A stretch of 6,204 nt of DNA from Halieaceae bacterium. Lineage in GTDB: Bacteria; Pseudomonadota; Gammaproteobacteria; Pseudomonadales; Halieaceae. Each line of letters starts with the position of its first letter. Position 1 is the first letter of the stretch. The stretch covers positions 1-6,204 of the forward strand of contig WTHO01000212.1 of the NCBI GenBank assembly GCA_011523115.1, given 5' to 3'. Both the position numbers and the translations under genes were made by a program. The notes under the pieces were generated by a model that worked only from the letters and a program-made list of their open reading frames with translations, did no database searches and had not been told where the DNA came from. Below, piece after piece: positions 1 to 5,368 of this stretch.

Positions 1-37
1 CCGCGTTGTATCACGAGCGTGACTTGAGTGGCAGGGT
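1..37. other. Short 3' flank of the helicase gene
   Basis: These bases follow the helicase stop codon on the minus strand. They hold a short inverted repeat, TCACG-AG-CGTGA at 11-22, with no T-run. No gene or convincing terminator is visible. Confidence 0.4.
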
Positions 38-1366
38 TTAGGCTCTGGCGCGAGCAGGTTTCCGGTTGCGGCCACCACGGTTCGCTGTCTGGCCATTGCG
101 TTTTGCCGATGGCCCACCTTGGTGTTTCTTGCCCTGTCCGTCGCGCTGTTTTCTGGCACCCGGTTTTGCCTTGCCTTTTTTGGGCGGGCGCTTCCCCGAC
201 GATTTGACCTCCTTGGTCGGCAGTCGGTGCTCGGGCTCGAACCCCTCAACCTCTTCCCTGGGTAGCGATTTCTTGATGAGCTTCTCGATTTTCTGAAGCT
301 GTGCAACTTCGTCAGCGCTGACCAGAGAGAGCGCAACGCCCGCCTCACCCGCGCGGCCGGTCCGACCGATCCGATGCACATAATCTTCAGCGACATGCGG
401 CAGATCAAAGTTCACGACCCGCGGCAGCTGCTGGATATCGATACCGCGGGCTGCGATATCCGTCGCGACCAGCACCTGCAATCGGCCATCCTTGAATTGC
501 TTTAGCGAGCGGGTGCGGGCCCCCTGTTTTTTATCGCCATGAATCGAATCACTGGCAATGCCCGCTTTCGACAAATTGCGCGACAGCTTGTCGGCACCGT
601 ATTTGGTGCGGGAAAACACCAGTACCTGACCCCATTGCTCGCTGGATACCAGATGCTTGAGCAGCTCGGTTTTGCGCCCCTTGTCGACGGGGTGCACCAT
701 CTGGTCGATACGGCTGACCGTCGTATTGGCAGGCGTCACCTGAATCTTTTTCGGCTGATGCAAAAATTCGCCTGCAAGGCTCTCGATCTCCCGCGAGAAG
801 GTGGCCGAGAACATCAGCGTCTGACGTTGCTTGGGCAGTTCCGCATGGATCCTGCGCATAGCCGGGATAAAGCCCATGTCGAGCATTCTGTCGGCTTCAT
901 CCAGCACCCACATTTTGACGTGGTCGAGCCGAATCGCACCCTGTCCCAACAAATCCAGCAGGCGGCCGGGGGTGGCAACGAGGATATCGGTACCCCGGGC
1001 CAGGTGGCGGATCTGGGGGCGAATGTTCACACCGCCACAGACCATCTGACTATGGAGCTTGATACCAGCGCCGTAGGTACGGATGTTGTCGGCAATCTGG
1101 GCTGCCAGCTCGCGGGTCGGTGTCAGAATCAGGCAGCTGACGTCCTTAGGCCCCGGACGCCCGGAATTCTTGAGCATCTGCAGAGCAGGCAGTGTGAAGG
1201 CTGCCGTTTTGCCCGTACCGGTTTGTGCCGCGGCCATCAGGTCGCAGCCAGAGAGCACTAGGGGGATCGCCTTGGCCTGAATCGGCGAAGGGCTGTCGTA
1301 CCCCTTCGCAGCGATATTTTGTATTAGCTTAGTGTTAAGGCCCAACTGACTGAATGAGGTCATCAT
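38..1366 (-). CDS. rhlE: RhlE-like ATP-dependent DEAD-box RNA helicase
   Basis: This gene encodes a 442-residue DEAD-box RNA helicase, a cytoplasmic enzyme that uses ATP to unwind short RNA duplexes in ribosome assembly or RNA decay. The helicase motifs are present in order: Q motif ending PSPIQ (26-30), Walker A AQTGTGKT (47-54), PTRELA (83-88), TPGR (132-135), DEAD (156-159), SAT (187-189), ARGID (306-310) and HRIGRTGR (331-338). After about residue 380 a tail rich in Lys, Arg, Gly and Gln follows, probably a disordered RNA-binding extension. Length and motif spacing fit RhlE (E. coli RhlE is about 450 residues). Two ATG codons stand in tandem at the start, with only a weak AGAG Shine-Dalgarno-like sequence before them, so the start could be 1366 or 1363. 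The gene is monocistronic as far as visible. Assignment to RhlE rather than SrmB or DbpA is inferred from the compact core and basic tail. Confidence 0.92.
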   Translation of the reverse strand: MMTSFSQLGLNTKLIQNIAAKGYDSPSPIQAKAIPLVLSGCDLMAAAQTGTGKTAAFTLPALQMLKNSGRPGPKDVSCLILTPTRELAAQIADNIRTYGAGIKLHSQMVCGGVNIRPQIRHLARGTDILVATPGRLLDLLGQGAIRLDHVKMWVLDEADRMLDMGFIPAMRRIHAELPKQRQTLMFSATFSREIESLAGEFLHQPKKIQVTPANTTVSRIDQMVHPVDKGRKTELLKHLVSSEQWGQVLVFSRTKYGADKLSRNLSKAGIASDSIHGDKKQGARTRSLKQFKDGRLQVLVATDIAARGIDIQQLPRVVNFDLPHVAEDYVHRIGRTGRAGEAGVALSLVSADEVAQLQKIEKLIKKSLPREEVEGFEPEHRLPTKEVKSSGKRPPKKGKAKPGARKQRDGQGKKHQGGPSAKRNGQTANRGGRNRKPARARA

Positions 1367-1456
1367 GTGCTCTGTTAGGAATATAAAAAATAGAGGACTG
1401 CGCGAGTGACACCGGCTATCGATGAGCTACGGGATAACAGTCCCTGACGAATGGCG

Positions 1457-1550
1457 CGCAGTATGAGTGGGCGGACTAACAATACAAAGCTTTATTTCAC
1501 TGCACTATGCACTGCACTAGGCACTGGACCTATACGCAGTGGTGGGCGGA
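1457..1550 (+). repeat. Direct repeat pair CGCAGT-n-GTGGGCGGA (1457-1475, 1535-1550)
   Basis: CGCAGT followed by GTGGGCGGA occurs twice in the same orientation, with a 4-base gap in the first copy (ATGA) and a 1-base gap in the second (G). The two copies share 15 aligned bases and flank the 12-base tandem repeat. They may be relics of a local duplication or paired binding sites. Confidence 0.45.
1501..1524. repeat. 12-base imperfect tandem repeat, two copies
   Basis: TGCACTATGCAC is followed immediately by TGCACTAGGCAC, 11 of 12 bases identical. Each unit is itself built from two GCAC-containing halves. It lies in the non-coding gap between the helicase gene and the dehydratase operon. It could be a tandem protein-binding site or a slippage product; there is no evidence for either. 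Confidence 0.6.
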
Positions 1551-1653
1551 TCCAGACCAACCAACGGCGTAGCACAAAGTCACAAAGAGTTGGTTTGGGC
1601 GCGCCGGCCCCTGTGGAGGTCAAGTGCTGTGAATGATGATTCTGCTCGACACA

Positions 1654-2097
1654 TTATCGACCCGGCACACGGCCTTTAGCCTCGCCTTTGAGAATGGTCT
1701 GACCATCCTGATTGCGCTGCCACACGGCGCAGTTCACCACACCGCCACCGTCCGACTCCTCAACCAGCTCGAGAATTTCACCCCCACACTCCAATACATC
1801 ACCGGGAAACACATTGGCCGCAAAGCGCATCTTCGTTGCCACCAGATCCCAAGGGTCGTGTAGCCACGCGGTGAAGTAACGATACAGATAGGCCTGATTG
1901 AGGGGTCCCTGCTGCACCACGTCGGGTAGCCCCCGCTCCTGCGCATAGACACGATCAAGGTGCAGCGGGTTGGTGTCTCTTAGAATCAGTGCAATCGGGA
2001 TGTAGTCAAAGCGGTCCATGGGCCCCAACTCCACAGTCGGCAACCGCATGCCCACTTCAAGATCCTCAAAGAACGGTTTGGAAACTGCCTCTGTCAT
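1654..2097 (-). CDS. MaoC-family (R)-hydratase/dehydratase subunit with catalytic Asp/His
   Basis: This 147-residue protein is a single hotdog-fold MaoC-type domain, the family that reversibly hydrates trans-2-enoyl-CoA thioesters to (3R)-hydroxyacyl thioesters in the cytoplasm. The hydratase signature D-x4-H is present as DTNPLHLD at residues 41-48, giving the catalytic pair Asp41 and His46. A following GPLNQAY segment (64-70) and FPGD (97-100) match the usual helix and strand turn. The start ATG overlaps the stop of the upstream gene as ATGA (2094-2097), and no Shine-Dalgarno sequence is seen before it, so translation is probably coupled. The partner is a FAS1-like subunit of the MaoC N-terminal type, which suggests a heterodimer resembling mycobacterial HadAB or steroid side-chain hydratases. 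The acyl substrate cannot be read from the sequence. Confidence 0.85.
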   Translation of the reverse strand: MTEAVSKPFFEDLEVGMRLPTVELGPMDRFDYIPIALILRDTNPLHLDRVYAQERGLPDVVQQGPLNQAYLYRYFTAWLHDPWDLVATKMRFAANVFPGDVLECGGEILELVEESDGGGVVNCAVWQRNQDGQTILKGEAKGRVPGR

Positions 2098-2570
2098 TTG
2101 AACAAAATATAGGACTGCTGCCCGGACATCAGCCGGTCCCCCTCCCCACCGCCGGTGATCTCGAACGCCACCTCGATGACATCAAATCGACTCTTGCCCT
2201 GCTTTTCATACACGTCGCTGATCGAGGCGGTGATGGCAACCGGCTCCCCGACTCGCAAAGGTCGGTGAAATTGAATCGACTGTTCACCGAACATCGCAGT
2301 ACCTGTGCGGTAATCGAAAAGAAAATCCTCTTGCCAATCAAATGTCTTGAGCAGCCCCAACACCGCCACAAAGGGCGCAAAGGACGGCGGCGCTAATCGT
2401 GCAGCCTCAGTTGCAGTAGCCGTCGCTTCACCCAAGCCTGACTCGTTACTAAAGGCGACGAACTCTGGCTCATCCACCACACCGAGAAAGTCATTCACGT
2501 CGACTTCTGTCACCGTGTAGGTCGCCGAGCGGAGTGAACGGCCAATCAATGTAGTGCGGTCAACGTCCAA
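2094..2570 (-). CDS. FAS1-like dehydratase subunit (MaoC N-terminal type)
   Basis: This 158-residue protein resembles the MaoC N-terminal/FAS1-like dehydratase domain, the non-catalytic or substrate-shaping hotdog half of heterodimeric (3R)-hydroxyacyl dehydratases. The recognisable parts are an early YTVTEVDVNDF strand-helix segment (18-28), APPSFAPF (60-67), the family hallmark FGEQSIQFHRPL (94-105; usually HGEQ) and a C-terminal GxSRFDVIEVAFEI segment (125-138). No D-x4-H catalytic pair is visible, so activity probably resides in the downstream MaoC protein. The start is a TTG at 2570: an in-frame TAG lies eleven codons upstream with no ATG or GTG between, and AAAAGGGA sits 7 bases before the TTG. 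It is the first gene of a two-gene operon, divergent from the VOC gene. A function in fatty acid, polyketide or sterol side-chain metabolism is inference. Confidence 0.84.
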   Translation of the reverse strand: MDVDRTTLIGRSLRSATYTVTEVDVNDFLGVVDEPEFVAFSNESGLGEATATATEAARLAPPSFAPFVAVLGLLKTFDWQEDFLFDYRTGTAMFGEQSIQFHRPLRVGEPVAITASISDVYEKQGKSRFDVIEVAFEITGGGEGDRLMSGQQSYILFK

Positions 2571-2577
2571 TGAAGAG

Positions 2578-2585
2578 TCCCTTTT
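2578..2585 (-). promoter_or_regulatory. Shine-Dalgarno site that supports a TTG start
   Basis: AAAAGGGA on the minus strand lies 7 bases before the TTG at 2570. Because an in-frame stop lies upstream and no ATG or GTG is available, this site decides the start of the FAS1-like dehydratase gene. Confidence 0.65.
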
Positions 2586-2617
2586 GAATCCACGCGCAGA
2601 CTAACACTTGTATCAGG

Positions 2618-2635
2618 TGCGAGGTGTCACTCGCA
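2618..2635. promoter_or_regulatory. Inverted repeat in divergent intergenic region, candidate operator
   Basis: TGCGAG and CTCGCA form a perfect 6-base inverted repeat around GTGTCA, and allowing one bulged G the arms lengthen to 8 bases. It lies 48 bases before the dehydratase operon start and 87 bases before the VOC start, a position where one repressor or activator could control both genes. No regulator gene is next to it in this window, and no clear -35/-10 pair could be assigned on either strand. Confidence 0.35.
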
Positions 2636-2721
2636 TGCGGCTCCGCTCACACATATCATGGAGGTAAATTCCGGCCGCAGAATCCCGCAGGCACGCGACG
2701 GCATCGACCTCCGCAACAGCT

Positions 2722-3237
2722 ATGACCTCAGAACAGATCATTCAAAACGCCTACTACGTACCCGACCTTGAAGCCGGTATTGCACGGTTCCATGCGCTCT
2801 GGGGTGTGGGGCCCTTCTTTGTGCGGCGCCATATTCAACTTGAGAACGTCACGTACCGCGGGTCACCCTCAGAGCTCGATATTTCCGCCGCCTACACCCA
2901 ATCCGGCGACCTGATGATCGAGCTGGTGACCCAGCACAACGACGCGCCCTCTATATTTAGAGATCGCTTTGCGGCCCACGAAGGGGGGTTTCATCATGTC
3001 GCTCTGGCCTTTGGCGACCACGATGCACGTGTCGCCGAGTTCAACCGCATGGGGTTTGAGTCAGTGACGAGCTTCAAAACCTGTGAAGGCCGAGGCGCGA
3101 CTTATCTCGATACCTTTGAGCTGCTCGGCCATGCCACTGAAATCTACATCGTGAATGACAGCTTGAAAAAACTGTACGTCGATGTGCGGCGTGCGAGCGA
3201 GACATGGGACGGAAAAGAGCTCGTCAGGGAGCTCTAA
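2722..3237 (+). CDS. VOC/glyoxalase-fold protein, methylmalonyl-CoA epimerase-like
   Basis: This 171-residue protein has the two beta-alpha-beta-beta-beta modules of the vicinal oxygen chelate fold, a metal-dependent family of epimerases, lyases and dioxygenases. Module 1 runs from the VPDLEAGIARF segment (13-23) to MIELV (65-69). Module 2 runs from GFHHVAL (89-95) to ATEIYI (138-143). Three of the four usual metal ligands can be placed at Glu67, His92 (or His91) and Glu140. The first position, normally His in HVGIVV, is Gln8. The GVGPFF segment (28-33) is common in uncharacterised VOC proteins. The ATG at 2722 is the only standard start after an in-frame TAA at 2665, but it has no Shine-Dalgarno sequence. 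The gene diverges from the dehydratase operon and converges on the GH17 operon with a 16-base gap. A role with CoA thioesters is suggested only by its neighbours; the reaction is unknown. Confidence 0.84.
   Translation: MTSEQIIQNAYYVPDLEAGIARFHALWGVGPFFVRRHIQLENVTYRGSPSELDISAAYTQSGDLMIELVTQHNDAPSIFRDRFAAHEGGFHHVALAFGDHDARVAEFNRMGFESVTSFKTCEGRGATYLDTFELLGHATEIYIVNDSLKKLYVDVRRASETWDGKELVREL
3213..3235 (-). terminator. Candidate weak terminator of the GH17 operon inside the VOC 3' end
   Basis: AGAGCTC (3216-3222) and GAGCTCT (3229-3235) form a 7-base stem with a 6-base loop. Read on the minus strand, the stem begins 18 bases past the GH17 stop codon and is followed by TTTT. It lies inside the last codons of the convergent VOC gene. 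The short stem and short T-run make it weak at best. Confidence 0.4.
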
Positions 3238-3253
3238 ATCAGACTGATTCGGG

Positions 3254-4165
3254 TCAACCTGCCGCCAGCTTGGGTTGTCGGTCTGCCCGGTAGAGCCCCC
3301 AATGCTTCTCGGGCTCCAGCGGATGATCAGAGCCTTTCCAGTTCTCATCGAACGCTTCAAAAACGTAGACGACGACACCCTGCTCTGACGACCACTTATG
3401 TAGCGCCTCTAGGTAACGTTTCTGATAAAACTCGCCGACGTTTTCAGGCGGAATCCCCCGGCCGTTTGACGCTGTCGCCCAGCCAGCCTCGGTGATGATC
3501 ACCTGCTTGTCGGGGTAGCGCTCAGCCACTGCCGCATAATTTTCTTTGGTATACGCCAAAGCCTCATCGATCGTTTTGTATTCCCAGACCGGGTAGGTGT
3601 GGATGGAGATGAGATCAACCTGTTCGGCCAATGCATCGAGCTTGCCCAGCCACGGCACGTAGTTTTCGCAGAACGTCACCGGCTGTGCGACGTGCCGCTG
3701 CAGGTAAGCGACATAGTCCGTCACGGCATCGGGTGAGACCAGATGGTCAGTCCAGTCGACGGTGGCCTCGTTGCCTGCCGAGACCACATCGACAATATCA
3801 GGATATTCATTTGCAAGCGCCACAGCTCGTTCGAGCTCAGCCTGGTTGCTGCGCTTGTTGTCTCTCAAGACACTGACCGGGTATTCACCGCCCCAAGGGC
3901 AATTCGGATTACTGATCTCGGCGGCAATGTAGGCACCCAGCATCACTTTGAAAGCGAAGCCCTGCTCCCTGATCACTGCCAGCACACGCTCGGTATGCAC
4001 ATCGCAGGCATAGAGCCGCAGCGCGTCCCAATGGCCCTGCAGAATCTCGAAGTCGCTGGCGATTTCGGCGGGGCTGGGAAACACCCCCGCATCAGGGCTT
4101 TGGCCGTCGCGAAACCCGGAGTAACAAATCGCTCGCTTGTGGGCGAGGGGGATAGCTTGGTTCAT
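3254..4165 (-). CDS. Glycoside hydrolase family 17, second of a tandem pair
   Basis: This 303-residue protein is a single GH17 (beta/alpha)8-barrel domain, a family of retaining beta-1,3-glucanases and glucanosyltransferases that act on laminarin-type glucans. The acid/base Glu is seen in AGNEAT (Glu133) and the nucleophile in IITEAGWAT (Glu226). Other family features are CYSGFRDGQSP (14-24), LRLYACD (49-55), SIHTYPVWE (187-195) and the late FEAFDENWKG (269-278). No signal peptide or membrane segment is present, because the barrel's first strand begins within fifteen residues of the start. The ATG overlaps the stop of the upstream GH17 gene as ATGA (4162-4165) and has no Shine-Dalgarno sequence, which points to translational coupling. 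It is a diverged paralogue of its upstream neighbour and nearly equal in length. Whether it hydrolyses glucan or transfers glucosyl units, as GH17 domains linked to glucan synthases do, cannot be told. Confidence 0.9.
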   Translation of the reverse strand: MNQAIPLAHKRAICYSGFRDGQSPDAGVFPSPAEIASDFEILQGHWDALRLYACDVHTERVLAVIREQGFAFKVMLGAYIAAEISNPNCPWGGEYPVSVLRDNKRSNQAELERAVALANEYPDIVDVVSAGNEATVDWTDHLVSPDAVTDYVAYLQRHVAQPVTFCENYVPWLGKLDALAEQVDLISIHTYPVWEYKTIDEALAYTKENYAAVAERYPDKQVIITEAGWATASNGRGIPPENVGEFYQKRYLEALHKWSSEQGVVVYVFEAFDENWKGSDHPLEPEKHWGLYRADRQPKLAAG

Positions 4166-5070
4166 GGTATTGGAGCGTACTTGAACCGTTCACTCTTGTC
4201 CCATAAGCCCCAATACGCACCGACGTCACCCTCACCCGCGTCACCTGCGACCTTCCAGGGCTCATCGAAGGATGAGAAGTAGAACATCTCGATATTTTCC
4301 TCGGCCGCCCATTCCATGGCCTTGAGGAAGTAAAGATAGGCTCCCTGTGGCGAGGATTCGGCACCATAAAAATGCCCGCCAGCACTGGGCCAGCCCGTCT
4401 CGGTAATGATGATGCGCTTGCCGCGCGCCACTTTTTGTAGCCGCCGGTACATGTCCTGCATATACAAAATGGCGTAGGGGTGAGCGCAACCCTCCCAAAA
4501 TGGATAACAGTTGCTCAAGATTACATCACAAGCGTCGGTGACCCTAGGTCGGTCCTCAAACTCGTAATAGGCGTCGACATAACCCATGGGAACACTGGCG
4601 GGGAGCCGCGCCCGCGCATCGGCCATGTAGTCGAGGAGCTCGTCCTCCGAGAGCTCATCTCGATACAGGACCTCGTTACCCACCGCGGCCACATCAACTA
4701 CGCCCTCATGAGCAAGCGCCACAAGCGTATCGATTTCCTCTCGGTTCTTCGCGCTGTCTGTGCCAAGCCAGGCACCCACCAAAGTGTTTAAACCCATCTC
4801 CTTGGCTACAAGCGGGATCAGTTCGTTGCCCTCTGTGACAGAGAAAGCCCGGATCCACTTAAAGTGCGGCGCAATAATCGCCATGCGACGTTCGATTTGA
4901 TCCCGGGACAGCCTGTCACCCGGTGTCTGACCCTCGGTGTAAGCACTGAAGGCAATACCATGCATCTTGGCATCGAGCAGTGACGTCAAGCGCGCATCAA
5001 GATCCTGCTCGCACACCGGGCGCCCTTGGTGGCCCAATAAATGATGGTGCCGATCTTCTCGACGTGACAT
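4162..5070 (-). CDS. Glycoside hydrolase family 17, first of a tandem pair
   Basis: From the ATG at 5070 this is a 302-residue GH17 protein, a predicted beta-1,3-glucan hydrolase or transglycosylase. The acid/base Glu lies in VGNEVLY (Glu133) and the nucleophile in IITETGWPS (Glu224). The segments AFSAYTEGQTPGDR (40-53), IRAFSVTEGN (73-82), SNCYPFWEG (186-194) and FSSFDEPWK (265-273) fit the family and align with the downstream paralogue. An open frame continues upstream to a TTG at 5262, but that 64-residue extension has no family similarity that I recognise. The ATG at 5070 has GAGGTGA 8 bases before it, so it is preferred. From that start there is no signal peptide; the N-terminus is charged and His-rich (RREDRHHH). 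It overlaps the next gene by ATGA. It lies downstream of an arylsulfatase gene on the same strand, separated from it by a strong terminator, so it needs its own promoter. Confidence 0.9.
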   Translation of the reverse strand: MSRREDRHHHLLGHQGRPVCEQDLDARLTSLLDAKMHGIAFSAYTEGQTPGDRLSRDQIERRMAIIAPHFKWIRAFSVTEGNELIPLVAKEMGLNTLVGAWLGTDSAKNREEIDTLVALAHEGVVDVAAVGNEVLYRDELSEDELLDYMADARARLPASVPMGYVDAYYEFEDRPRVTDACDVILSNCYPFWEGCAHPYAILYMQDMYRRLQKVARGKRIIITETGWPSAGGHFYGAESSPQGAYLYFLKAMEWAAEENIEMFYFSSFDEPWKVAGDAGEGDVGAYWGLWDKSERFKYAPIP

Positions 5071-5078
5071 CCGACTGC

Positions 5079-5085
5079 TCACCTC
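5079..5085 (-). promoter_or_regulatory. Shine-Dalgarno site fixing the GH17 start
   Basis: GAGGTGA on the minus strand lies 8 bases before the ATG at 5070. It is the best ribosome binding site in this operon and argues for the 302-residue form over the longer TTG-initiated frame. Confidence 0.68.
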
Positions 5086-5208
5086 GCTGGGGGTATCAAC
5101 TGCTGGAGTGGCGATGCTACTCAGCCACAGCGACTTTCTCAGCAGGAAAACGATGGAATGCTGTATCCGCTGGATAAGCTGGAATCTGCGGAAAAGATCG
5201 CATCGAGT

Positions 5209-5223
5209 TTCTCGTATCGAGAA
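5209..5223. promoter_or_regulatory. Palindrome TTCTCG-TAT-CGAGAA, candidate operator
   Basis: The arms TTCTCG and CGAGAA are perfect inverted repeats around a 3-base centre, about 140 bases before the GH17 start. The right half overlaps one of three ATCGAG copies in the region. Size and position suit a dimeric repressor of carbohydrate genes, but it matches no operator I can name. Confidence 0.4.
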
Positions 5224-5290
5224 CGGTTGAGTCTCAGGGCCGCAAGGGCCTGCAGGCACCAAGAGTCAATCGAGTCTAAAAAGGACAAGT

Positions 5291-5319
5291 AAAAAAAAGC
5301 CCGCTCACCGGCGGGCTTT
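5291..5319 (-). terminator. Strong intrinsic terminator after the arylsulfatase gene
   Basis: AAAGCCCGC (5296-5304) and GCGGGCTTT (5311-5319) form a 9-base, GC-rich stem with a 6-base loop. On the minus strand the stem runs into eight T residues (complement of 5291-5298). It starts 49 bases after the arylsulfatase stop, so it ends that transcript and separates it from the GH17 operon. Confidence 0.9.
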
Positions 5320-5368
5320 GTTGCATCTGCGCGCTGACTGAAGTGAAGCGCGACCGGCATGCTTGACC

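Larger units (their letters stand above)
1367..1653. other. Intergenic region upstream of rhlE, rich in small repeats
   Basis: This non-coding gap must hold the promoter of the minus-strand helicase gene and the 3' end of the dehydratase operon transcript. An AT-rich stretch (1380-1392, reading TATATT on the minus strand) is the best -10 candidate for rhlE, but no good -35 box stands before it. The gap contains a 12-base imperfect tandem repeat (1501-1524), a repeated CGCAGT/GTGGGCGGA element (1457-1475 and 1535-1550) and a 7-base inverted repeat with a 23-base loop (1559-1565 with 1589-1595). A short plus-strand reading frame inside it (1451-1636) has no recognisable domain or ribosome binding site. 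No intrinsic terminator with a T-run was found for the dehydratase operon. Confidence 0.6.
5071..5368. other. Intergenic region between arylsulfatase and GH17 operon
   Basis: Reading on the minus strand, this region holds the arylsulfatase terminator (5291-5319), then a leader of about 200 bases for the GH17 operon. In the leader are a perfect 15-base palindrome (5209-5223) and three copies of ATCGAG on the plus strand (5202, 5216, 5269). GAGTC also occurs three times (5229, 5263, 5272). I could not assign a convincing -35/-10 pair. No further gene is seen. Confidence 0.55.

Noticed and set aside
11..22. TCACG-AG-CGTGA inverted repeat after the helicase stop
   Set aside because: The stem is very short with a tight loop and no T-run on the minus strand, so it is not a convincing terminator.
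539..1261. 240-codon open frame on the plus strand
   Set aside because: It lies wholly antisense to the helicase core, whose motifs are all intact, and shows no domain of its own.
1597..1610. GGCGCGCC palindrome and GC-rich GGGC/GCCC arms
   Set aside because: The possible stem is only 4 bases and no T-run follows, so it is likely a chance GC-rich palindrome.
1451..1636. 61-codon open frame in the intergenic gap
   Set aside because: There is no Shine-Dalgarno sequence, its composition follows the local repeats, and no domain is seen. It cannot be excluded but is not supported.
1989..2396. 135-codon open frame on the plus strand
   Set aside because: It is antisense to both dehydratase genes and has no family features.
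3743..4282. 179-codon open frame on the plus strand
   Set aside because: It is antisense to the two GH17 genes, has no recognisable motif, and is explained by their codon pattern.
5139..5360. 73-codon minus-strand open frame across the arylsulfatase terminator
   Set aside because: It runs through a strong intrinsic terminator, and its sequence shows no recognisable protein features.
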